Source: Chara braunii
Taxonomy: Eukaryota > Streptophyta > Charophyceae > Charales > Characeae
Direction: 5' to 3'
Length of the DNA stretch: 44,840 bases
Assembly: GCA_003427395.1 (NCBI GenBank)
Contig: BFEA01000316.1
Location: forward strand, 189,535 to 234,374
In this document: piece after piece, positions 1-9,306 of the stretch
How the letters are laid out: every line of letters begins with the position of its first letter
Position numbering within the stretch: position 1 is the stretch's first letter
Notes under the pieces: model-generated
Told to the model about the DNA's origin: nothing
Database searches by the model: none
The model's input: only the letters and a program-made list of their open reading frames with translations
Program-made: the position numbers and the translations under genes

Positions 1-17
1 TTTTTTTTTTTTTTTTT
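1..17. repeat. T-run at window edge
   Basis: The first 17 bases are all T. The other T- and A-runs of similar length here are retroposon tails, so this is probably the tail of a minus-strand retroposon cut by the window edge. Confidence 0.5.
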
Positions 18-317
18 GTTTTGTTTCTGTGATGTCCTACCGGTTGTCCGAGGCTCGGCCATAAAGTCCGAGGATGGGGAATCATCGGGCTACCGGTAGT
101 CCGAGCTTCGGACTCTATAGCTGAGAGAGGTACTGGTGGTTTAATGCCCCGAAAGTTTCGGAGGCCCGAGGTACCAGACCTGAAAGGCTGACGCCGCCAG
201 CCAAAACATTTTTTTTTGTTTCGCAGGCGCGTTGGCGCGAAAAGGCGCGCAGGGCATATTCAGGCTCGATAGCTGGGCCAAGTACTGGTGGTTTCAGGAG
301 ATCAGATCAGTATAGTG
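18..317. other. No gene seen; short dispersed motif
   Basis: No coding region is supported here. The phrase TACTGGTGGTTT occurs at 131-142 and 283-294, and TACTGGTGGTT again near 2786, which suggests a dispersed repeat fragment. Several CCGAGG/CCGAGC phrases lie at 45-170. Confidence 0.4.
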
Positions 318-391
318 AATGGCCCCTAGCTCAGTTGGTCGAGGGCTGGTCTGTTATGCACCTTTGTGGTTTAGGGTGTGGGTTCTGTGGT
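318..391 (+). repeat. tRNA-like unit (SINE head)
   Basis: TAGCTCAGTTGG at 327-338 matches the Pol III A-box consensus TRGCNNAGYNGG. A weak B-box-like GGTTCTGTGG follows at 381-390. The spacing fits a tRNA-derived SINE head, but the B box is degenerate and I cannot draw a full cloverleaf. It is probably a decayed SINE and not a working tRNA gene. Confidence 0.4.
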
Positions 392-645
392 ACCATGGCA
401 CCTGTGCTTTTTCATCTATTGGGTCAAAGAGAAGTTTCCACTGGCGCTCCTTTCTTAAATGGTACTTTAATAACTCTGGTGCGCCATATTGGATATTGGT
501 ATTCTGTTCTGTAATATTCACAGTTGTGGCGGAGGGTGTGGGTTCGGATCTTCGGGCCTGCACACTCCGGTGTGATGTTCTGAATATTGATGTTGTGGAT
601 TCACGGCGCAGAGCTTAGGGCCACTAGCGCACTGTGTTTGCACTG

Positions 646-821
646 TAGCCCAGATGGATTGGGTGCCTGTGTGTTCACTGGGGAATCCGCAGGTTGTTGG
701 TTCGAGCGTTGCCATGCCCGGTGGGGCACCTGTGGCGCATCGTGCAGGCCAGGCGTTAGACCTCGAAATACACCCGTTCATCAAGCACTTAGGTTGCAAG
801 TCCGATCCCTGCCATGCCCGG
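646..821 (+). repeat. Dimeric tRNA-derived SINE-like repeat
   Basis: Two tRNA-like units lie about 100 bp apart. Unit 1 has an A box TAGCCCAGATGG (646-657) and a B box GGTTCGAGCGT (699-709). Unit 2 has an A-like TGGCGCATCGTG (732-743) and a B-like AGTCCGATCCC (799-809). Each unit ends with TGCCATGCCCGG (710-721 and 810-821), so the block reads as a duplicated tRNA-related module. The order A box, about 50 bp, B box is typical of tRNA-derived SINE heads. I see no intact tRNA. Confidence 0.5.
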
Positions 822-889
822 CAAGTAGATGGTAAGGGGTTGCCTATTCCCTGTCCGAGCCTAGGTGGATGGTGCTCTGTTGACTAGGG

Positions 890-1390
890 GGTGCTGAGCC
901 CACTGTCTTGTGCCGGGATAAGGTTGCAGCTGGCACCACTCTGGAGCATCTACAGTGAGGCGGCTGGGATTAGATATGTGCCTGCTGTCTGCGATCCAGC
1001 AGCTGGGCTACAGCGCATTCGCCTACGAGGGTCAGGCACCCCTTGGGGGGATGGCCCAATAAATTCAAGTTGTACCCGTTGGGGGTAGGCGGTTCTTGGT
1101 GAGAACGGAAGGGCTGCTTGCAGCACCTCTGGGGGACCGAGCCTAATGCCTGTGCGACTGGGTACCGTAAAGGTCTCCTGGTGTGGGATACTCTCTGCCG
1201 TTAACCCTGAGGTGAGGGGGGTTGGTACCTGCCCTCTTGAGCTGCAACTGCCGTGGCTAGTAACTGGCATGTACAACACCCTGGACTTATTTTGGAAAAA
1301 CAAAAAAAAATGTACAATTTAATTATTAAGTGATCACTGTGCACTCAGTGACTGGCCTCTACAACACCTTGGACTTTAAAAAAAAAAGAA
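890..1390 (+). mobile_element. Two poly(A) retroposon 3' ends in tandem
   Basis: The motif ACAACACCCTGGACTT (1273-1288) is followed by an A-rich tail, and the related ACAACACCTTGGACTT (1361-1376) by another A-rich tract from 1378. The same tail motif is at 14981-14996 on the plus strand and at 42098-42113 on the minus strand, each next to a long homopolymer. This is a repeated retroposon 3' end. The 5' boundary is unknown; I set it at 890 only because the sequence character changes there. No coding sequence is seen. Confidence 0.5.
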
Positions 1391-1540
1391 AAAAAAGAAG
1401 GGGGAAACTACACAGGAGTCACAAAAATGAGTTATAATTGCACTACAGGCCAAGGAATTGCAGTTCGGGCAATGTAAACAACTGAGGCACAGCTAGAAAC
1501 AACTTCAACTGCAACTCATCCAGCACAGGGCTATTGTTAA

Positions 1541-2045
1541 GGGCCTCGTTCCACTACTCGCCATCCGCCACAAACAGTGGCGAGACTTGGCGAGGCCGAA
1601 AAGTGCATTTTTCTGGTGGAACGGATCTTGGTTCCATTACATCGCCGCCGCCACGTGCGCTGTGGTTGCTGTCCCGGCCTGCTCCCCGGACTGTGGCGGA
1701 TGGCGAGCTAATGGAACGGTGGCGGCCTTCTCTTCACCATGGACTCGGACTGGAAATCACTCCCGGTGCAGCGAAAACTCGCCACCACTAGGGGACAACG
1801 CAGGTCTACTGTCAGGACCGCTGTGTCAGGGGCCATGGTCACACGAAGCATTTCGCGGAGGGATGAGGAGTAGCACCTCCACGAAGGGCCATTGCAGGCA
1901 GGGGAAATGGAAAGCCTTGGCGACACATCGCCAAGTGATTTCGAACCCACATTCTGACAGCGTCCATTTCGTGGTTATTGGCGATGCAGTGGAACGAAGT
2001 CGCATCCGCCATGCGTGGCGGATGGCGAGTAGTGGAACGAGGCCC
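1541..2045. mobile_element. 505-bp MITE, PIF/Harbinger-like, TAA target duplication
   Basis: Perfect 31-bp terminal inverted repeats lie at 1541-1571 and 2015-2045, both starting GGGCCTCGTTCC when read inward. They are flanked by the 3-bp duplication TAA (1538-1540 and 2046-2048). A 3-bp TAA/TTA duplication with TIRs starting in G-rich sequence is characteristic of PIF/Harbinger elements and their MITEs. The interior has no transposase, so the element is non-autonomous. Parts of the TIR word, such as GGCGGATGGCGAG, also recur inside near 1694, so the element is internally repetitive. Confidence 0.85.
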
Positions 2046-2048
2046 TAA

Positions 2049-2229
2049 CAATGGCGTAACAGACCCTGCATAATGTTATAAGTTGATGGACTGTAATTGA
2101 TAGGCAGTCAGGCCTCATTAGATTGGACTCTATGACTCAGGTTGTTTTTGAGATTCTGTTGATCAGCTGGATAGGGTTCTCCCATCATCTGACATATATG
2201 GTTTAACGTGCATACATAGGCAGGTGGAG

Positions 2230-2266
<37 letters not shown>
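2049..2266 (+). mobile_element. Retroposon 3' fragment with A-run
   Basis: About 185 bp of noncoding sequence ends in a 33-bp A-run (2234-2266). This is probably the 3' end of a plus-strand retroposon. If the MITE at 1541-2045 is removed, the flanks join as ...GCTATTGTTAA/CAATGGCG..., so the MITE inserted into or beside this older repeat. No family motif was recognised. Confidence 0.4.
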
Positions 2267-2268
<2 letters not shown>

Positions 2269-2812
2269 GAGCTTTCTGGCCAAGTAGGGTGCCCGAAGTG
2301 CAATTGCAAACTGTATCTTGCCCCATGATAGTGCAATTATAACTCGTTTTTCGACTCTACTGAAGTTACCCCAAAATGGGCCCAGTGCCCAAGGCTTCCA
2401 ATTATTCAAACATACATCATTGAACACACGCCTCTCCCCGTCACGCATAGTCCCATCCTAGTACATGTTTGATGCACCTTAAACCACCAGTCCTTCCTAA
2501 AGTCGTGCCTGTTAACAACCCACGATTTTAAGAAACGTACGGGCCACTACAGAAGCGCCCAAATTCATCCGACTAGAAACGTCTCTACTCTCTATTTGTT
2601 TTCCACGACCCATATCTGGACTGGTGAATTAAACCACCAACCAGTGCTTCCCAAGGTAGGAGTGTGCATGCAGCCAGTCATTGCTACAGTGCTAAGACAT
2701 TTCCACTCCAATGAATTTGTGCCCACTCTCCAGGCCTGTTCATCCCACCACGTTCTGGCGCGCATGCAGCCGTGGCTTTCAGAGGTACTGGTGGTTGAAG
2801 TTTCTGCCCCCT
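2267..2812. other. No gene seen
   Basis: No credible coding region. The short phrase TTAAACCACCA occurs at about 2480 and 2631. No retroelement domain is visible in any frame. Confidence 0.4.
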
Positions 2813-3185
2813 GGGGCCAAGTCCCACTACCTTCTTCCCCCAAACATAACGCATATGGGTCTGTATTCAAGTTCCAGAAAGTTTGAAAATTCGAATAGAA
2901 CGCCTATGAGCTGTATTCGAAAATCACGGCTGTTTGAATAGAGCGCATATTAATATGCATTGTATTCGAATAGAAAGGAATGTAGCATTGTGTTCGTTAT
3001 AACCCAACTGCGTTATGTTCGGGGGAAGAAGGTAGTAGCGCTGAGGAAAGTCAACGCCTTAATCTGGACGTGTTTGAGGAGATGTGAAGAAATGGCATTG
3101 AGTTTCCTCAACCACACAAATCTCCACAAACATGCCCAGATTCAGGCATTGAGGAAACTCAACGCTGCTAGTGGGACTTGGCCCC
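2813..3185. mobile_element. Inverted-repeat (MITE-like) element, host of a nested MITE
   Basis: The left end (2813-2859) begins GGGGCCAAGTCCCACTACC. The right end, read on the opposite strand from 3185, begins with the same word and stays similar for about 45 bp once the nested 132-bp insertion (3037-3168) is ignored. Without the insertion the element is about 237 bp. A partial second copy lies at 3424-3497 and continues at 13991-14040. No flanking duplication is obvious and no protein is encoded. It resembles a foldback or MITE-type DNA element of unknown superfamily. Confidence 0.65.
3037..3168. mobile_element. Nested 132-bp MITE with TAGT duplication
   Basis: A small foldback element whose two halves are roughly reverse complements over about 50 bp; both arms contain AATCTGG and a GAGGAAA/TTTCCTC core. 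It is flanked by TAGT at 3033-3036 and 3169-3172. The related sequence at 14011-14030 reads straight through GGTAGTGGGACTT without the insert, and so does the opposite-strand copy at 2820-2839. The window therefore supplies its own empty sites, which confirms the boundaries. Confidence 0.75.
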
Positions 3186-3423
3186 TGATCATTTTCTATA
3201 AGTGAGCGGCGGCGGCGTATGCTGTCTTGACTTTTGCTATCTGGGCTTTGGGATTGGCCAGAGGGTCATTTTGTTGAGACCACATGCTGTTCAAGATAGG
3301 GTTATTTAGTGCCAGTGCTCTGCCCCAGAAGGTCATTTTGCCTGAGTGGACTATGCTGGATGGCATACGCGCACTCCACTTATTTTGTATTACACATTAT
3401 GTCCTCCAGGAGAGTAAAGCCTC

Positions 3424-3497
3424 ACAGCCTTGATTTTCGAATACAACTCATATGCGTTCTATTCGAATTTTCAAACTTTCTGGAACTTGAACACAAC
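3424..3497. mobile_element. Partial copy of the inverted-repeat element, split by later insertions
   Basis: This stretch is the reverse complement of about 2857-2932, with a few substitutions. It stops at GAACACAAC (3489-3497), where the gypsy LTR begins. It resumes at 13991 as CCATACGCGTTATGG and runs to about 14040. The copy was therefore interrupted first by a poly(A) retroposon and then by the gypsy element. Confidence 0.75.
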
Positions 3498-3787
3498 TGT
3501 AGTGGACCCACCAGGTGTGGTGCTCCACTAGGGATGATGACGAAGATGGAGGATGAGGGAGGAGCGCGACAACACAGCGCAGCTCCCACGCAAGACTCCT
3601 GCGCACGTACTCCAAATCGTGCAAGTGTAGAATGGTCTCGAAAACAGACAGCGGACTGACGGGACTGGACTGGACTGGCTGGTACCGACAGAGGTACCGG
3701 CCTGGACTGGACTGCCCCGAATAAAACACAGGCCTGTGAGAACAGGCCAAGGGGCTGGTATCACAGGCCAACCAGAGGTCCGCTACA
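3498..3787 (-). repeat. 3' LTR of the gypsy element (290 bp)
   Basis: Begins TGTAGTGGACC and ends GGTCCGCTACA, so the ends form an 11-bp inverted repeat with one mismatch and the usual TG...CA termini. It aligns along its whole length with 13455-13763, except for an 18-19 bp palindrome present only there. GACTGG-type short repeats lie at 3659-3716. No clear polypurine tract is visible at 3788-3810 on the element's sense strand. Confidence 0.92.
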
Positions 3788-4704
3788 CAATCCTCGGTCT
3801 GTGATGGATCGCCTAGATACAAGCACGCTTCCACCAAGAAGCGGAACTCTACCAAAGAAAAGAAAACCTGAGTAGTCTAGGATGCGGAGCAAGCTCCATG
3901 CTGAGTCCATGTGATGCAACCTAGGCTAGAAAATGTCACAAAACAGCAATGTCACAACTAACAGCCTAAGTGAAAGCAGAAGCAAGTTCAAGCAACTACT
4001 AGCATACATGTCCTAGGAAAGCAGAAGCAACTAACTAGCATACATGTCATAGGAAAGCAGAAACAACTAACTAACATACATGTCCTAGGAAAGCAGAAAA
4101 TAGTGACAACTAGATCCCAGAATGTTGGAGGCAGTAGCCTCAGTCTGAGAACAACCGACTAGTGTATAAGTCCTAAGAACAGCAAAGCAGAACAGCTAAA
4201 TCCTAAAAATGTCAGAGGTAGTAGCCTCAGTCTGAGAGCAACAAGCAACAAGTCAACCATATGTCACAGGAGGAGTGTCGCAAACCAAAGGGTGGGATGG
4301 TCTCTGAGGGTGGCGGATGCAGCCTAGGGGTCGATAACTCCTAAGGGCATCCACACATAGTGACAGGGGGAACACATGTCATCAGGCTCAATGAGGGTAG
4401 GGGACTGGGAACGAACAAAACCAACGACCCTAACAGATAGAACACCAGGGCGGGTAATGCTCGACTAAAGGGTGACCGCTATGGAGGGTCGACCATGCGC
4501 GGGAACAAGGGAGCCTGGTATACAAGGCGCACCTAGATGAAGCATGGGGGGCTGCCTAACTAGGGCGTGAGGGCCGGCAGAGGGTAGAGGTGATGGGTAG
4601 GGGAATCATACAAATGACGAAAGTCGGAGCTAGATCCGTAAGGTGGAAAGCCAGGGCAACGCTACGGTCCCGATGCCTATGCGTATACCAAGGGAGAGCC
4701 CAAC
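3788..4704 (-). other. Noncoding 3' region of the gypsy element, with short tandem repeats
   Basis: Lies between the pol stop and the 3' LTR. It contains about three copies of a repeat of roughly 36 bp built on TCCTAGGAAAGCAGAA (about 3999-4100), and two copies of GTAGCCTCAGTCTGAGA near 4134 and 4219. No coding frame continues through it. The long 3' tail after a chromodomain is unusual and may be an untranslated region or acquired sequence. Confidence 0.55.
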
Positions 4705-6591
4705 TCAGAGGAACCCGGCTAAAGGGATACCATCATGCGACACAACAAGGGTACTGTACAAGGTAAGTGGTAAGAGAGTGATGACGTCTGGAGTAGGCAG
4801 AGCTGATCGTGACGAAGTCCATGAAGCTGTCGATGACATCCACGATGAGAAGTCCGGAATGTCGTCGAGGAAGAGCCGCAACGTCGACGAGCTGAAGTAG
4901 CAAAACTGATGTGGATGGAGTACTGAGAAGTCAAAGACGTAGGAAGGTAAGTCAGAGTCAATCGTCGTATCGAGCAGGACGACGACGAGTGCGTTGTCCG
5001 GCTGCTGTTGAAGGTCTACCTCAGATGGAGCAGGCTCGACTTCAGCGGTCTCCTCAGTCGGGGGAGAGGGAGGAGGGTCAGTGGGCTGAGGAGGAGCAGT
5101 GAACCCAACACGACGAGCACGGTCATAGGCACGCACCAACATGCGAGCGTGTTGCAAGTGCTCGAGGGGCTCCCAGGTAGCCTCCTCATCAGGGTAACCC
5201 TTCCAACGTACGAGATACTCGACGTGGGGGGGGTTGTCGTCGGTGACTCGGCGACCAATGATGTCTGAAACGAGGAACTCCTCGTGGCCGTACACCATGA
5301 TGGGTGGAGGGCGCTCGTATGGTCGTCCAGCGAAACGCTCAGACGGTCTGCGGTAAGGACGCAGTAACGAGACGTGGTAGACATCGTGCACACGAGTCTT
5401 CTGTAGATAGTCGGGTAGCTTCACACGGAAGCTGACCGGGCTAAAAACCGTATCAGAACCGACGGTCTGGAGGATGCGGCATGGGCCAAAGAAGCGACGC
5501 GGAAACTTGCGAAGCGTGTCTGCTTCGAGCTGTAAGTGGCGGGCGTCGATAATCACATCATCACCGACTTTGAATGGATGATCCATCCGCGATCGGTTCG
5601 CACGTGCTGCCATGCGAGTCTGAGAAGTGGCTATGAGTTCATGTGCGGTCTTCATGATCGACGTCATGTGTGCAACCCAATCATTCAGCGCGGGACAACT
5701 CGTGTCGGGGTGCATTTGTGACGGTCGAAGGAAGTCCGCGGGAACACGAGGGTGATAGCCGAGGCCGCAATAGTAAGGCGACATCCCTGTGGTTGGCGAG
5801 ACGGTGTGGTTGTAGGCTATCTCCGCGTGGGCAAGATGGAGATCTCACTGCTGGTCGTCACGAACAATCTTTCGGAGAATATCTCCGAGAGTCCTGTTCG
5901 TGATCTCGGTCTTACCATCAGTCTGAGGATGGTAAGACGAGGAGAAGCAAAGCTGAGTGTCGTAAACCTCGTGGAGCCGTCGCCAGAATCGACTGGTAAA
6001 ATGCGGGTCACGGTCAGATATGATGCTCAGAGGTAAGTCGTGGTCACACACGACTCGGTCAAACACGATGTCGGCGACCTCACGTACACTGATGGCATAG
6101 TGGCACGGAACAAAGCGTGCACGCTTCGTGAAGCGGTCGACGACGACCAGGATAGCATCATGACCGCGGGGGGTCGGAGGTCGAAGAGGACCGATAAAGT
6201 CCATCGAGATGGACTGCCAACGACCCTCAGGGATAGGAAGAGGTTGGAGCAAGCCATAAGGAAGGTGGTTCGTACTGTTCACCTCTTGACAGGTGGGACA
6301 CTCGGCAACGTAGTCCTTCACAAAGTCCTTGCGCTTCGGCCAGACGTACAGGCGGCTCACACGAGCCAACGTATTGTGGAAGCCCATATGACCGACGGTT
6401 GCCTGGTCATGGAACTCTGCTACTTCTCAGACACGTAGCTGTCCAGTGGAGGGAACACAAATACGGGGGTCTCTGGTGCCCTGTGAATCATGCCAGTACA
6501 CAAGACCGTTGTCCCCGAGAGAGTAGTTTGGGACGGTCTTGCCACTCCGAAGGGTCGCGTGAATGTCGCGATAGTCGGGGCAGTGGCGGTA
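4705..6591 (-). pseudogene. Integrase with C-terminal chromodomain (gypsy pol, 3' part)
   Basis: Integrase inserts the cDNA into the host genome, and the chromodomain is thought to steer it to modified chromatin. A His/Cys zinc-binding region ends in CPTCQ, followed by MDFIGPL, SDRDPHF and TDGKTE. These give the D,D35E triad with exactly 35 residues between the last D and E. The distal part (5784-4705) has an RRFFGPC segment and HVSLLRPY of GPF/Y type, then a chromodomain at about 5283-5119 with YLVRWKGYPDEEATWEPLEHL. About 135 residues follow and end at 4705; they are Pro/Ser rich and unrecognised. The frame is the same as that of RT. In-frame stops are at 6427-6429 (TGA) and 5845-5847 (TGA), so it is a pseudogene. 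Confidence 0.92.
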
Positions 6592-8064
6592 CTAAGTGCG
6601 AAACTCGTCGATCACCGAGTGGTGGACGGTGGTGACCGAGATGAAAGAGAGCTGGATCTGCTCCTGGTCGTGGTCAGGGCACCGGGATAAGACATCTGCG
6701 AACCGATTAGTCTCACCCTTGATGTGCTCAGTGGTGAAACTAAACTCGGATAGGTCGCGCCACCAGCGAGCCTGTCGAGGAGTGAGCTTCGGTTTTGTTA
6801 GAAAAGTCTGGACAACAGAGTTGTCCGTACGCACCGTGAACGGTGCCGCGTGCAGGTAGTGACGCCAATGCCGAACGGCATAAACTACTGCGAGAACCTC
6901 ACGTTCATCAGCGGTGTAGTTTATCTCGACGGGCAGGAGCTGACGAGAGTAGAAGGCTATCAGACAATCACCTGAGCGAGACTCGAAAGTGCTGTCCTCG
7001 GCGATGGTAGGAGAATAGTCAATAAAAGGCTCATCAGTAGCTAGACGAGTAGGCGCCAGTCGGGAAGCAGTGGTAGGGGTAGGTGGTGGGAAGCGAGGGA
7101 TACGAGGATGAGAGGAATCAGGAGAGGAGGGGAAAACCTGAGAAAGCACTGCTCCTATAGCAAAGTCTGATGCATCGGTGGTAAGGATAAAAGGGCGATT
7201 AAAATCAGGTAGGTGAAAAACCGGTGTGCATGTCACTGCCTTCGTGAGGGCGCGGAAGGCGTCCTCGTGGAGGGGTATCCAAGCCCAGGGTGTGTTCTTT
7301 CGGAGGAGGGTGGAGGTAAGGACGTAGGAATACCTAGCATATCCCTGGATGAAATTACTATAGTAGTTGGTTAGGCCTAGGAAGTTGCGAAGCTGCTTGG
7401 CGGATGTGGGAGCGGGCCACTTCGCAACAGCAGTGATCTTCGCATCGTCCATGTGGAGACCCTGGTCAGACACGTAGTGTCCTAAGAAATTCACTTTGTG
7501 CTGGGCAAAGCGGTACTTGCTCAGCTTGGCGTAGAAGCCATGTCTGCGCAAGCAGTCAAGGACATCGCGGAGGTGTCTGAGGTGCTCCTCAAGGGTACGA
7601 CTGTAGACCAGGATATCGTCGAGGTAGACGAGAACGTACTGCTCCAGGATGTCCCTGAAGATGTCGTTCATCGCCCTCTGGAAGGTAGCGGGTGTGTTGG
7701 TGAGGCCGAATGGCATCACCGTAAACTCGTAGTGGCCGAAGCGTGATCGGAACGCGGTATTCGGCTGGTCGGCTGCAGCGACGCGGATCTGATGGTAACC
7801 GCTACGAAGATCAATCTTCGTAAAGAAGCGGTTGCCTGCTAGGCGGTCGAACAGCCCATGGGAACGAGGCATGGGGTAGTTGTTCTTAACCGTGTAGCGG
7901 TTGAGACCTTGGTAGTCGATGCAGAGACGGAGAGTTTCATCCGCTTTGCGAGCAAAGAGGACGGGTGCACCCCACGGGGAGTTGATGGGTTTAATGAAAC
8001 CCAGTCTCAAGAGCTTCTCAAGCTGACGCTTGAGTTCGGTGGCCTCGGGATCGAGAGTCTGTAG
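6592..8064 (-). pseudogene. Reverse transcriptase and RNase H (gypsy pol, central part)
   Basis: Makes and processes the cDNA of the element. Counting from the Met at 8010, RT shows KIDLRSGYHQI (residues 65-75), FTVMPFGLTNTPATFQ (96-111) and the catalytic YLDD (129-132). RNase H shows TTDAS, an acidic ADERE and RTDNS, then the C-terminal HIKGETNRFADVLSR. The frame opens upstream of that Met; a one-base shift near 8048 separates it from the preceding residues of the protease-RT linker. It ends at an in-frame TAG (6592-6594), but the same frame continues into integrase, so this was one polyprotein. Confidence 0.94.
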
Positions 8065-8782
8065 GGTGCCTGGTGGTGAACACGATAGTCAGGCACAAGC
8101 TGGATGGAGTGCTCCACGTCGCGCATCGGTGGGATGCCAGCGTACGAGAACGACGATGGGAAAATGTCGCGGTACTCTCGAATAAGGTCACGAACTGCGG
8201 GCTCCAGGTCAGCCGTATATCATGCGAGTTCAAGTTCCTCATCGTCCGCGTCAGCGTGTGACGGCGGGGTGGACTCGACGGACGGCGGAGGGACGCAAGT
8301 AGAGATGGGAGCCATGAAGATAGAAGGAGGATCTGGCTCCAGAGGGATGAGCTCGGTGTCGGGTAGGGTGGATCATAGTGTAAGAGATCCGTCACGTTCA
8401 CCATAAAGAAGGTGACGTCGTCCTGTCGGATGAAGTAGGCGAACTACCGAGGCGAGGTGATGGTGATAGAAGGAGATGGTGTGGGCACGAAAGGCTCTGG
8501 GGGAGGAGGATCGGGGTGTGGTATCGTAGTGGTACCTATGAAAGGTACGCGATACGTCTGTCCACACATCGTTTCGAGAACGAGAGTGTTGGTCGCCCAA
8601 TCGGCCTCGGTGTTGCGGAACCGACGAGATCACAGAGTGTCGCGAATGAAGTCGTACCCCGTCTTCATCACATCAAAATGTGCAGAGGAGCGGTGGCGAT
8701 GAGACACCGGGGGACGATCAGTCGGCTCGAGAGTGAGTAATAAGGGGAGGTCGGTTACCGTCCGATCGAAGAAGCACTGAGT
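8065..8782 (-). pseudogene. Degraded protease-RT linker of gypsy pol
   Basis: This lies between the protease frame (stop at 8783) and the RT frame. No single frame stays open; readable pieces jump between frames at about 8633, 8404 and 8048. By position it should encode the end of protease and the start of RT. I cannot assign further motifs. Confidence 0.6.
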
Positions 8783-9301
8783 CTAATCATCCCCTAGGGT
8801 AACGGAGATGGGAGTCGGAAACCTTGTCGTGGGTAAGCGGGCTTCTTTCACCACACGTGGGTGAATGAAGTCGCCCTGAGAACCGGAATCCCACAGCGCT
8901 GAGTACACCCTCGTGGAGGTACCGAGTCGTACTGGGATAATCGAGAGGGTGCGATCAGGGTCAGAGAGGATGGTGAGAAGGCGACGCAGAGCAGCGACAT
9001 GGAGGGTGAGTCGCTCCTGACGAGCCTGGAGCATGCTCAAGTCCAGAAGAGAGGACGCAATATCCTCGCGAGTCGCAAGCTGCTCGCTGCAACGGGCTGA
9101 GCGAATGGCTCGACGCGTCAGTAGTCCCGGTGGGGTAGGAGGCGAGACGGTGGTCTGCGGAGGCGCAGACGGTACCGCGACAGAGGGCTGAGTACACTCT
9201 GTCGGATCCTGCGAGACCTCAACTCCAGAAGCGAGAGGGGCAAACCACGACGGGGATGTCGGGAAGCCGACTACTGAGGAGGGCGCAGGTGTACACTGCA
9301 C
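8783..9301 (-). pseudogene. Retropepsin-type aspartic protease region (gypsy)
   Basis: Counting from the Met at 9301, residues 135-150 read SALWDSGSQGDFIHPR. This is the DSG active-site turn of a retroviral-type aspartic protease, which cleaves the polyprotein. Upstream is a Pro/Ser/Thr-rich linker and a helical segment with the word ARQERLTLHVAALRRL. The frame differs from gag and from RT. Whether those shifts are programmed or decay cannot be told from one copy; decay is likely given the other damage. Confidence 0.8.
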
Positions 9302-9306
9302 TGTGG

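Noticed and set aside
3498-3787. A TIR DNA transposon defined by TGTAGCGGACC ends
   Set aside because: The unit is one LTR of a pair; its inverted ends are the usual LTR termini, the primer site abuts the other copy, and the target duplication flanks the pair.
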